Shown: piece by piece, positions 9,831-19,146 of the stretch
Layout: each line of letters starts with the position of its first letter
Numbering within the stretch: position 1 is the stretch's first letter
NCBI GenBank assembly: GCA_905236355.1
Contig: CAJOPG010000050.1
Location: 1 to 40,445 of the forward strand
Direction of reading: 5' to 3'
Origin: Paludibacteraceae bacterium
GTDB taxonomy: Bacteria > Bacteroidota > Bacteroidia > Bacteroidales > Paludibacteraceae
DNA length: 40,445 nt
Made by a program: the position numbers and the translations under genes
The notes under the pieces: model-generated
Told to the model about the DNA's origin: nothing
Seen by the model: the letters and a program-made list of their open reading frames with translations, nothing else
Databases searched by the model: none

Positions 9831-11969
9831 ATGCCGGAAAGAAACAAGAATATGGTTATACGATTTGCCCTCATCTTTACATTAATGGTGATAGGCTTCA
9901 TTGCCGTATGGGTGAAAATAGGTATAACACAGACGGTGGAGCGCAAAGCCCTCCTTGATATCGCCAAGCGGCAGGTGAACGATAGCAGTATCATCAATCC
10001 CAACCGCGGCAACATTTACGATGCCTATGGCAATCTGTTAGCAGGTTCGGCCCCATTGTACAATGTGTATATGGACACTCGCGTGCCGGCACTTTCCGAC
10101 AACAACAATGCATTGTTCAATCAGTATATCGACAGCATATCAGAAGGATTGAGCCAACTATTTGGAGACCGGACACCCGAAGAATACAAGCAACACATCA
10201 CACAAGGTTTTCAGAAACAAAAAGGGCGTCTGAAGTTATATCCGAAGAGCATTACCTACACCCAGATGAAGGCATTGAAAGAACTTCCGTTGTTCAATAA
10301 AGGCAGGCTCAAAAGCGGATTGATAGTAGATGTGCGCTATAATCGCATCAAACCATTCGGAAGTCTGGCATCGCGCTCCATTGGCAGTACGTATGGTGAA
10401 ACGGGCAAAGGTAACTCCGGTCTGGAGATGCAATATGAAACATATCTCTACGGCAAAGCGGGAAGAAAGGTGACACGCTTGATAGACGGGCGGGTAGTGT
10501 CGATAGAAGACGAGGATGCCGTGGACGGAATGGACATCGTAACCACCCTTGATGCCAATCTGCAGGATGTAGTGGAGAGCAACCTGCGCCATACATTGCT
10601 TGAGAAAGATGCAGACTGGGGCTGTTGCATACTGATGGAGGTTAAGACAGGGAAGGTCCGCGCCATCAGCAATCTGGGCAGAACAAGCGAGGGGAAGTAT
10701 ATAGAGAATAAAAACTATGCCGTCAGTCGTATCGAACCGGGTTCTACCTTCAAAACCTACGCATTGATGGCAGCATTGGACGATGGCAAAGTAAGTATCA
10801 CCGATACTATTGATATTGAGCAGGGAAGATGGTTCTATGAAAACGCAAAGAAACCTATCACTGACTCGCATGTCTATAGAGACAAACAAGGTGTTCCGTT
10901 GCAAACCACACGTTTCACCGTCAAAGAAATTCTTGCCACCTCCTCCAATGTCGGACTCGCCAAAATTGTGACCTCTGCCTACGACAAGAAAGCATCGCGT
11001 TTTGTGGACAAGTTGGATAAGATGGGTGTGCGCGATTCTGTCTGGTTCGACATTCCAGGTACCCAACAACCCCTTATCAATGTCCCAAACGACGGCGAGA
11101 CTCTGGCCCGCATGGCGTTTGGTTATTCTGTAGAACTACCACCTATAGATATCCTGATGTTCTACAATGCCATCGCCAACGACGGCAAAATGATACGACC
11201 ATATTTAGTGGAGGAGATACAGGAGAATGGCAGCCGCATAAAGAGTTTCAGCACATCAACCATAAAAAGCAGCATCTGCAAAACCAGTACACTACGAGAT
11301 GTCAGAGAGTGTTTGGAAGCCGTCGTCTGGGACAATGATTTCGGCACGGCAGCGGTCACTCCTTGGGGAAGGCGCAAAGCTCAGTCTGACATCGTAGCAA
11401 TAGCCGGCAAAACGGGGACTGCACAGGTGATAGAGGCTAACGGTCTGTACAACTCTCACCATCACCGCACCCTCTTCTGCGGCTATTTCCCTATGGATGC
11501 ACCGCAATATACTTGTATCTGTGTAATCCAGCAAAAGGCATACGCGCAATATGATGCAGGTATGGAATGTGGCGGTACTGTAAGAAGAATAGCGGAAAAA
11601 GTGATGGCATATCACGGCACCATCCCTATCAGCAAGCACATTTTGCACCCTGACTCACTTAGGCAACCTCCCATCAAACGAGGCATGCAGGAACCTATAC
11701 GCATCGTCTCCAAAGGTACAAAAGTGAATTTCCGCCCGAACGACTCTGAATGGGTCCGTATCAATGCGGAGTATGAAGCAGAAACATTGTCTATATGTAG
11801 TGACATCATGCCCAATGTAGTAGGCATGGGTGCCCGCGATGCCATCTATGCGATAGAACAGACAGGTATGCTCGCTACGCTGCACGGCAAAGGGCGGGTG
11901 GTGAGCCAAAGTGTGAGGGCAGGAAGCAGTATAGTGAAGGGAGGCACCGTGTACTTAGAACTAAAATAA
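9831..11969 (+). CDS. ftsI: Penicillin-binding protein / FtsI-type transpeptidase with C-terminal PASTA-like domain
   Basis: SxxK in EPGSTFKTY, SSN in ATSSNVG, KTG in AGKTGTAQ; C-terminal MPNVVGMGARDAIYAIEQTGM...VSQSVRAGSSIVKGGTVYLEL. Confidence 0.95.
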   Translation: MPERNKNMVIRFALIFTLMVIGFIAVWVKIGITQTVERKALLDIAKRQVNDSSIINPNRGNIYDAYGNLLAGSAPLYNVYMDTRVPALSDNNNALFNQYIDSISEGLSQLFGDRTPEEYKQHITQGFQKQKGRLKLYPKSITYTQMKALKELPLFNKGRLKSGLIVDVRYNRIKPFGSLASRSIGSTYGETGKGNSGLEMQYETYLYGKAGRKVTRLIDGRVVSIEDEDAVDGMDIVTTLDANLQDVVESNLRHTLLEKDADWGCCILMEVKTGKVRAISNLGRTSEGKYIENKNYAVSRIEPGSTFKTYALMAALDDGKVSITDTIDIEQGRWFYENAKKPITDSHVYRDKQGVPLQTTRFTVKEILATSSNVGLAKIVTSAYDKKASRFVDKLDKMGVRDSVWFDIPGTQQPLINVPNDGETLARMAFGYSVELPPIDILMFYNAIANDGKMIRPYLVEEIQENGSRIKSFSTSTIKSSICKTSTLRDVRECLEAVVWDNDFGTAAVTPWGRRKAQSDIVAIAGKTGTAQVIEANGLYNSHHHRTLFCGYFPMDAPQYTCICVIQQKAYAQYDAGMECGGTVRRIAEKVMAYHGTIPISKHILHPDSLRQPPIKRGMQEPIRIVSKGTKVNFRPNDSEWVRINAEYEAETLSICSDIMPNVVGMGARDAIYAIEQTGMLATLHGKGRVVSQSVRAGSSIVKGGTVYLELK

Positions 11970-11979
11970 CACATCAAGT

Positions 11980-13422
11980 ATGATACTTTCAGAATTATTT
12001 CAAGGAGTAGAGATGGATTCCGTTGTGGGCAATGCCGATGTGGAAATCAGAGATATTCAGTTTGATTCACGCAAAGTGGGTGAAGGAAGTTTGTTTGTTG
12101 CCACTCCCGGGACTATAGTGGACGGACATAGTTTTATTCCGCAATGTATTGCCGCAGGAGCTACCGCTATTGTCTGTGAGCATCTGCCAGAAGACACTGC
12201 AGGTGCCACCTTTGTTGTAGTAAAAAACTCACCGAAGGCATTAGGAGAACTGGCAAGCCGTTGGTATGGGGAACCCTCCAAGCACCTCATACTGGTTGGT
12301 GTAACCGGCACCAACGGCAAAACCACCATCGCCACCCTATTGTACAAACTCACAAGAGCCATGGGACACAAGGCGGGACTTTTATCCACCGTCTGCAACT
12401 ATATTGAAGACGAAGCCGTCCCCGCTACACACACCACGCCGGATGCGCTGGAACTGAACGGATTATTGGCAAGGATGGTCGCCGGCGGATGCGAATATTG
12501 TTTCATGGAGGTATCCTCACATGCCATAGCGCAAGAGCGCATTGCAGGGCTCGATTTTAACGGAGGCATTTTCACTAACCTCACGCGCGACCACATTGAT
12601 TTCCACAAAACTTTCGACAACTATCGCGACACTAAGAAACACTTCTTCGACTTGCTCCCGCAAACAGCCTTCGCCATCACCAACAAGGATGACAAGAACG
12701 GACTGGTGATGACCCAAAACACGCAAGCTCAAGTACACACCTACTCCACCCATACTATAGCAGACTACAAAGCGCAAATCTTAGAAGAAGGATTTGAGGG
12801 GATGTTGCTCAACATCAATAGTCAAGAGGTGTTTGTCCCCTTGGTGGGACGCTTCAATGTGAGCAATCTGCTTGCCATCTATGGTGCCGCACTCTGCCTT
12901 GGGTTTGAGAAAAACGAAGTGCTACGGGTGCTCTCCACACTGCAACCTGTAAATGGCAGGTTTGAGACCATATACTCACCCAAAGGTTGGACCGCCATTG
13001 TAGACTACGCCCACACACCTGACGCGGTAGAGAATGTCATCAATACTATCAACGAGATACGCCGACAAGGTTCCAAACTGATAACCGTAGTCGGATGCGG
13101 CGGCAACAGAGATAAAGGCAAACGCCCTATGATGGCGAAACTTGCCAAACAGGGATCCACGCAACTGATACTCACCAGCGACAACCCACGCGATGAAGAA
13201 CCGCAAGATATTCTCAACGACATGTTGGCAGGGCTGAATGAAGACGAAAAGCATAGCACACTTGTCATTGAGAATCGTCGCCAGGCTATACGCACCGCCT
13301 GCACATTAGCAGGGAAAGACGATGTGATTCTCGTTGCCGGCAAAGGACATGAAGACTATCAGATTATCAAAGGCGTAAAGCACCACTTCGATGACCATGA
13401 AGAAGTAAAAGCCATGGCATAA
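11980..13422 (+). CDS. murE: UDP-MurNAc-L-Ala-D-Glu--diamino acid ligase MurE
   Basis: GVTGTNGKTTIATLLYKL; DYAHTPDAVENVI; SDNPRDEEPQDI; AGKGHEDYQ. Confidence 0.97.
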   Translation: MILSELFQGVEMDSVVGNADVEIRDIQFDSRKVGEGSLFVATPGTIVDGHSFIPQCIAAGATAIVCEHLPEDTAGATFVVVKNSPKALGELASRWYGEPSKHLILVGVTGTNGKTTIATLLYKLTRAMGHKAGLLSTVCNYIEDEAVPATHTTPDALELNGLLARMVAGGCEYCFMEVSSHAIAQERIAGLDFNGGIFTNLTRDHIDFHKTFDNYRDTKKHFFDLLPQTAFAITNKDDKNGLVMTQNTQAQVHTYSTHTIADYKAQILEEGFEGMLLNINSQEVFVPLVGRFNVSNLLAIYGAALCLGFEKNEVLRVLSTLQPVNGRFETIYSPKGWTAIVDYAHTPDAVENVINTINEIRRQGSKLITVVGCGGNRDKGKRPMMAKLAKQGSTQLILTSDNPRDEEPQDILNDMLAGLNEDEKHSTLVIENRRQAIRTACTLAGKDDVILVAGKGHEDYQIIKGVKHHFDDHEEVKAMA

Positions 13423-13451
13423 ACAACAAACAACTAATATTAAACAGCAAT

Positions 13452-14735
13452 ATGTTATATCAACTTTTCGACTATCTGCAAAGTAGCGGCAGGCACATTG
13501 CCGGAGCGGGTCTTTGGCAGTATATCTCTTTCCGCGCTATTATCGCTGGCGTCATTGCATTGCTTACCAGCATGTGGTTCGGCAAGTATTTCATTGCACT
13601 ATTGAAACGCAAGCACATCTCAGAAACACAACGCGACGAGAAAACCGACCCCTTCAACACAAAAAAAGTGGGAGTGCCAACCATGGGGGGAATTGTCATT
13701 ATTGTTGCCATACTCGTTGCAGTTTTGCTTGTAGGCAGACTCACTAACATCTATATGATTCTCATGCTCGTCACCACACTACTGATGGGGTTGCTCGGAT
13801 TTCTTGACGACTATATCAAAACCTTCCGCCACAACAAAGAAGGATTAAACGGATGGGTAAAGATAGCAGGACAAGTGATGTTGGGATTGATTGTAGGGCT
13901 TACACTGCGCTATTCCCCTGTTGCTGTAATGAACGAAACTATAAATGTGCAGATTGAAAACAATACGGAAGTGGTTTACAAGTCACCTGATGTAAAGTCC
14001 ACCCGCACCACTATTCCCTTCGTCAAACACCATAATGCCAACTATGCCGATATGTTCAGTTTTCTTGGCGACACATGGAAATACAAAGCAGGATGGATAT
14101 TTTTCGTACTCCTCATTGTGTTTGTGGTAGCTGCTGTGAGCAACGGTGCCAACCTCAACGATGGGATGGACGGCATGTGTGCAGGCAATAGTGCTATCAT
14201 CGGCATCGCACTCTTGATTCTGTCCTATGTGAGCGGCAGCACCATCTGGGCAGACTACTTCGACGTGATGTATATCCCCGGCAGCGAGGAACTTGTTGTA
14301 TTCCTCGGTGCTTTCGTGGGTGCACTCATCGGCTATTTGTGGTACAACACCTACCCTGCACAAATTTTTATGGGCGACACCGGAAGTCTCACCCTCGGGG
14401 GCATCATCGGTGTATGCGCCTGCATTATCCACAAGGAACTGCTCATTCCTATTTTGTGCGGAGTCTTCCTTATGGAGAGTGTAAGCGTCATCGGGCAACG
14501 GTTCTACTACAAACTCGGCAAACGCAAAGGTAAAAAGCAGCGCCTTTGGAAACGCACTCCGCTACACGACCATTTCCGTACTTCGTTGGAGCAAGTGGAG
14601 CAACTCGACCCGGGTAGTACAGTCCTCTTCAAAGGAAGCAATGAATTGCACCACGAAACCAAAATAACACTCCGCTTCTGGATTGTCACAATTCTACTCG
14701 CAGCATTCACCATACTAACACTCAAAATACGATGA
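13452..14735 (+). CDS. mraY: Phospho-MurNAc-pentapeptide transferase MraY
   Basis: KVGVPTMGGI; LGFLDDYIK; NLNDGMDGMCAG; FMGDTGSLTLGG; KRTPLHDHF. Confidence 0.97.
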   Translation: MLYQLFDYLQSSGRHIAGAGLWQYISFRAIIAGVIALLTSMWFGKYFIALLKRKHISETQRDEKTDPFNTKKVGVPTMGGIVIIVAILVAVLLVGRLTNIYMILMLVTTLLMGLLGFLDDYIKTFRHNKEGLNGWVKIAGQVMLGLIVGLTLRYSPVAVMNETINVQIENNTEVVYKSPDVKSTRTTIPFVKHHNANYADMFSFLGDTWKYKAGWIFFVLLIVFVVAAVSNGANLNDGMDGMCAGNSAIIGIALLILSYVSGSTIWADYFDVMYIPGSEELVVFLGAFVGALIGYLWYNTYPAQIFMGDTGSLTLGGIIGVCACIIHKELLIPILCGVFLMESVSVIGQRFYYKLGKRKGKKQRLWKRTPLHDHFRTSLEQVEQLDPGSTVLFKGSNELHHETKITLRFWIVTILLAAFTILTLKIR

Positions 14736-16066
14736 AACAATTAGTTATTCTCGGAGCAGGAGAAAGCGGATGCGGAGCTGCCATTCTTGCCCAAAAACAA
14801 GGCTATGAGGTATTTGTGAGCGACATGGGCGAAATCAAGCCCATCTATAAGGCCCTCTTGGAGCAGCACCATATCGCCTACGAAGAAAAACAGCATACCG
14901 AAAACAAAATCCTCAATGCCAACGAAGTGGTGAAGAGCCCGGGCATACCCGCTACTGCACCCTTTATACAAAAACTCACGACACAAGGCACTCCTGTAAT
15001 ATCTGAAATAGAATTCGCTTCCCGCTACACCGATGCCAAAATGATTTGCATCACCGGTTCCAACGGCAAAACCACCACCACAAGCCTTATCTTTGACATC
15101 TTGGTACGGGCCGGACTCAATGTTGGGCTCGCCGGAAACATCGGCAATTCGCTCGCCCTGCAAGTGGCTCAAACCCGACGCGACTACTATGTCATCGAAC
15201 TCAGCTCCTTCCAACTGGACAACATGTACGACTTCAAGGCGGATATCGCCATCCTCATGAATATCACGCCTGACCACTTGGACCGATACGACTATAAGTT
15301 CCAAAACTACGTGGACGCCAAATTTCGCATCACACGCAACCAAACAGCACAAGACGCATTCATCTATTGGAGTGAAGATCCCGTAATCGACAAAGAGTTG
15401 AAAAAACTGCATCCAGCCGCCACTCTCTATCCTTTTGGCAGCAAAAAAGAACACAATGTTGCCTATATCGATGCCGACAATCTTGTCCTTGAGGCCCCTA
15501 ATGCACTCGCACTCACCATGCCCGTGTGTGACCTCTCTTTGAGAGGCAGACACAACCAACTCAACTCGATGGCGGCAGGACTCGCTGCTCAAATCCTACA
15601 TATCAAAAACGAAATCATTCGCGAGAGCCTGATGCAGTTCGCCGGTGTGGAACACCGCCTGCAGTATGTAGCCACCGTCCGCGGTATCCGCTTTATCAAT
15701 GACTCCAAAGCCACCAATGTCAACTCATGCTGGTACGCCCTTGAGAGTATGACCACACCTACTGTCCTTATTCTTGGAGGAAAAGACAAAGGCAATGATT
15801 ATAGCGAGATAGATGAACTCGTCCGACAAAAATGTCACACCCTTGTCTATATGGGATTGCACAACGAGAAACTACACGAACACTTTGACACAACGGGATT
15901 GCAGATTATCGACACCAACAACATCCGCGATGCCGTACACCGTGCTTATGAGGCAGCTCACGATGGTGACACCGTGCTTCTCTCACCCTGTTGTGCAAGT
16001 TTCGACCTCTTTAAAAGTTACGAAGACCGGGGCGAACAATTCATGCAACAGGTGAAACAACTCTAA
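14732..16066 (+). CDS. murD: UDP-MurNAc-L-alanine--D-glutamate ligase MurD
   Basis: ITGSNGKTTTTSLIFDIL; LSSFQLDNMYDFKADIAILMNITPDHLDRY; 4-nt overlap with mraY. Confidence 0.97.
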   Translation: MKQLVILGAGESGCGAAILAQKQGYEVFVSDMGEIKPIYKALLEQHHIAYEEKQHTENKILNANEVVKSPGIPATAPFIQKLTTQGTPVISEIEFASRYTDAKMICITGSNGKTTTTSLIFDILVRAGLNVGLAGNIGNSLALQVAQTRRDYYVIELSSFQLDNMYDFKADIAILMNITPDHLDRYDYKFQNYVDAKFRITRNQTAQDAFIYWSEDPVIDKELKKLHPAATLYPFGSKKEHNVAYIDADNLVLEAPNALALTMPVCDLSLRGRHNQLNSMAAGLAAQILHIKNEIIRESLMQFAGVEHRLQYVATVRGIRFINDSKATNVNSCWYALESMTTPTVLILGGKDKGNDYSEIDELVRQKCHTLVYMGLHNEKLHEHFDTTGLQIIDTNNIRDAVHRAYEAAHDGDTVLLSPCCASFDLFKSYEDRGEQFMQQVKQL

Positions 16067-16106
16067 ACCATCCGCACAATACCCAAACACCAACAAATCA
16101 GCCTCT

Positions 16107-17369
16107 ATGTCCAACCCACTCTCTAACATAAAAATCAGCCGGGACCATATTGACAGACCTTTCTGGATTATCTTCAGCATATTGGTTGCAGTAAGCATTC
16201 TGGCCTTGTTCTCCGCCAGCAGCACTCTTATCAATCGTGCTACCGCTTTGGGACACAACCCCTTGCAACCTATCGCCATGCAGATTGTTTATCTCTTCCT
16301 CGGGGTCGGCATCGCCTATGTCATGCAGTTCCTGCCCACATGGGTTTATCGATTCTTCGGATATCTGCTTTTCGCGCTCGGGCTTCTCTTCCTGTTGCTC
16401 AACGCTATGCATATAGGATGGTCTGCCAACGGAGCATACCGATGGATAAAAATAGGGGGTATCACCATTCAGTCCTCCGAACTCGCCAAACTTGGACTTA
16501 TCATCGTTGTCAGCGACCTACTCACGCGCATCCATGACGAGCAGTCACAACGATACTATTTCCGCATCGTGCTCATACTCACCATCGTCACCTGTGTCCT
16601 TATTATGATAGGAAATCTCTCTACTGCCATTCTACTGGGGAGTGTCATACTTCTCCTTATGATTCTGGCACGCATACCATGGAAATGGTGGACCGCTATC
16701 ATCGCTGCCGCCATAGTCATCCTCGTTATCGGCTATTTCATTGTCAAAGTGGCGTATGTGGACAAAGGGAAAGAGCCAGGCCGTCCCTTTGACCGAACCG
16801 TTACATGGGTGAAACGCATAGATGCAAAATTCAACATAAAAAATTCCCAAGAGAAGACCTACAAAATCAACGACGACAACTATCAGGCTATGATGGCAAG
16901 TGTCGCTGTGGCAAGAGGCGGACAGAGTCCGCTCGGTGTCGGACCCGGAAACTCGCTCGAACGCAACTACCTGCCACTTGCCAATGCCGATTATATTTTC
17001 GCTATTATTGTCGAAGAAACAGGCATCGTCGGAGCCGTGCTTCTATCTCTACTGTACCTCTCCATCCTCTTCCGATGTTGTTTTTCATCCAACCGATATA
17101 GCGACTACTCCGCACAACTCATGGTTATGGGACTGGGCATTATGCTCACACTGCAAGCACTCGTTTCTATGGCTGTGGCAGTAGGGCTCGGACCCGTCAC
17201 AGGTCAACCACTACCCATGATTAGCAAGGGCGGAACAAGCGCCATCATCACCAGTATCTACTTCGGCATTATGATGGGAGTGGCACGGGAACAAAACCAA
17301 AAACACGCGGAAGAACAACTCACGCGGCAGGAAAGTATGCAGAACATACCCTCCATCGAAACCGAATAA
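16107..17369 (+). CDS. ftsW: FtsW/RodA/SpoVE family lipid II polymerase
   Basis: Polytopic SEDS protein; ANGAYRWIKIGGITIQSSELAKLGLI; PVTGQPLPMISKGGTSAI. Confidence 0.95.
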   Translation: MSNPLSNIKISRDHIDRPFWIIFSILVAVSILALFSASSTLINRATALGHNPLQPIAMQIVYLFLGVGIAYVMQFLPTWVYRFFGYLLFALGLLFLLLNAMHIGWSANGAYRWIKIGGITIQSSELAKLGLIIVVSDLLTRIHDEQSQRYYFRIVLILTIVTCVLIMIGNLSTAILLGSVILLLMILARIPWKWWTAIIAAAIVILVIGYFIVKVAYVDKGKEPGRPFDRTVTWVKRIDAKFNIKNSQEKTYKINDDNYQAMMASVAVARGGQSPLGVGPGNSLERNYLPLANADYIFAIIVEETGIVGAVLLSLLYLSILFRCCFSSNRYSDYSAQLMVMGLGIMLTLQALVSMAVAVGLGPVTGQPLPMISKGGTSAIITSIYFGIMMGVAREQNQKHAEEQLTRQESMQNIPSIETE

Positions 17370-17404
17370 GCAACCTAACAAATATACATAAAAAACATTC
17401 AACC

Positions 17405-18565
17405 ATGAACTATCTCATTTCCGGTGGCGGAACAGGAGGACACATCTTCCCGGCCGTCAGCATCGCCAACGCACTGCGAGAACTCCAACCCGACTGCAAG
17501 ATACTTTTTGTAGGAGCCATTTCCCGTATGGAGATGGAACGCGTACCGCAGGCGGGATATGACATCATCGGACTACCCGTACGAGGTTTCAACCGTCAGC
17601 AACCCTGGAAAAACATCAGTGTCCTGTTCGACCTGCTCCGATCCATGCAACAGGCACGAAAGATAGTTAAGGATTTTCAACCGGATGTCGCCATTGGAGT
17701 GGGAGGATATGCATCAGGTGCGGCCATGAAAGTGGCCGCAAAAATGGGAGTTCCGGTCCTCTTGCAGGAACAAAACGGATTTGCAGGAGTCACCAACAAA
17801 CTGCTGCGCAACAATGCCTCCAAAATATGTGTAGCCTACGAGGGGATGGAGCGATTCTTCCCCGCTGACAAGATTATTCTCACCGGCAATCCTGTTCGTC
17901 AGAACCTAGAAGGAGGGAGCAAAAAAGAAGCAGCAGAATACTTCGGCCTCGACCCCAAGAAAAAAACGCTCCTTATCATAGGAGGCTCGCTCGGAGCACG
18001 CACCATCAACCAAAGTATCATACAGAATCTCAACACACTGCTGAACAGTGGCATTCAGGTCATCTGGCAAACCGGCAAAATCTACTACGAGCAATGCCGC
18101 AAAGCACTAGAAGACGCACAACGGACAGCCGCCCCTGCCGTAAATGAATCCGCTGAAACAGATGCCGGATCAGGGGAAGAACAAAAGGCAGGACAGAGTT
18201 CTATCTTCTGCAGTGCTTTCCTCAGTCGTATGGATCTTGCTTATGCTATGGCCGACCTCGTTATTTCACGGGCGGGAGCCGGAAGCATCAGCGAACTCTG
18301 CTTGCTCGGAAAGCCTGCTATCCTCGTTCCTTCACCCAATGTGGCGGAAGATCACCAAACACACAATGCCATGGCATTGGTGGACAAAGAAGCGGCGGTA
18401 CTCGTCAAAGATGCCGATGCACAACAACAACTGGTCAGTACTGCCTTGCACCTCATCAATAACAAAGGCCAACTCAGACTGCTGAGCACAAACATTCTCT
18501 CACTCGCACAACGCGACTCCGCACGACGCATCGCAGAAGAAGTCATACGCCTTGCGCAGCAATAG
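17405..18565 (+). CDS. murG: UDP-GlcNAc:lipid I GlcNAc transferase MurG
   Basis: SGGGTGGHIFPAVSIANAL; GVGGYASGAAMKVA; LLQEQNGFAGVTNKLL; ISRAGAGSISELCLLGKPAILVPSP. Confidence 0.97.
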   Translation: MNYLISGGGTGGHIFPAVSIANALRELQPDCKILFVGAISRMEMERVPQAGYDIIGLPVRGFNRQQPWKNISVLFDLLRSMQQARKIVKDFQPDVAIGVGGYASGAAMKVAAKMGVPVLLQEQNGFAGVTNKLLRNNASKICVAYEGMERFFPADKIILTGNPVRQNLEGGSKKEAAEYFGLDPKKKTLLIIGGSLGARTINQSIIQNLNTLLNSGIQVIWQTGKIYYEQCRKALEDAQRTAAPAVNESAETDAGSGEEQKAGQSSIFCSAFLSRMDLAYAMADLVISRAGAGSISELCLLGKPAILVPSPNVAEDHQTHNAMALVDKEAAVLVKDADAQQQLVSTALHLINNKGQLRLLSTNILSLAQRDSARRIAEEVIRLAQQ

Positions 18566-18689
18566 GATGCAGAAGACAGAATTCTGAATTAAGAATCATG
18601 AAAGTTCATACTCAGACCCGAAAATCAGTTCTCTAACTGCATGGTTTCCAATAGGGGTTTGTGGTTCTTCTTGGATGGTTACAAGCCTG

Positions 18690-18705
18690 TGTGATACCTA
18701 TCACA
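18690..18705. promoter_or_regulatory. CRP/FNR-like palindrome TGTGATACCTATCACA
   Basis: 7-bp perfect inverted arms (TGTGATA/TATCACA) with 2-bp centre; matches TGTGA-N6-TCACA. Confidence 0.35.
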
Positions 18706-18967
18706 TAGACTATCTGTTATTTAGTACGACTCCAATATCAACGGAATCATCATCCTGCACTTGTTTCAGAATTCCGCCTGACTGCAAACAGAAATCATAG
18801 AAGCAAGCAGCAATAGCACATATACTCGCCCTCCTGATGCAAATACCGCAATGGCAGGGTCAACCCTGTGTGCCCGCCTTCTTTGTACACTTTCACAGAT
18901 AAGCGTCACTAAACAAAAATTCCACACAATACGAAGATATATGCACAGCAGTATGCATAAACCTCTC

Positions 18968-18975
18968 TATTTTTG
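18968..18975 (+). promoter_or_regulatory. Candidate -7 box TATTTTTG for the 19147 gene
   Basis: TAnnTTTG match about 170 nt upstream of ATG, implying a long leader. Confidence 0.4.
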
Positions 18976-19146
18976 CAGCGTACCTTATGGTACACATAAA
19001 AAACATGGGCTTTTATTTTATGGTTACGGAGTAACGAGAAGTACTACTGGCCTGCAACACCCAACAAAGGACTGCCTATTAATGTTATAAACAAACTATA
19101 AAACAACAAACTAATAATATTTACTAACTTTAAAACTTAAACAATC

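Noticed and set aside
8530-18546. Many minus-strand or alternate-frame ORFs within the dcw cluster (e.g. 10236..11069, 14741..15592, 13983..14498)
   Set aside because: Fully overlapped by strongly recognisable dcw genes on the plus strand; consistent with shadow ORFs.
18577-18586. CAGAATTCTG palindrome just after murG
   Set aside because: 10-bp palindrome around an EcoRI site, expected by chance; no terminator features.
18851-19090. 79-aa + ORF in the murG to surface-protein spacer
   Set aside because: Overlaps the promoter-like box and hairpins; no family resemblance. Treated as leader/intergenic.
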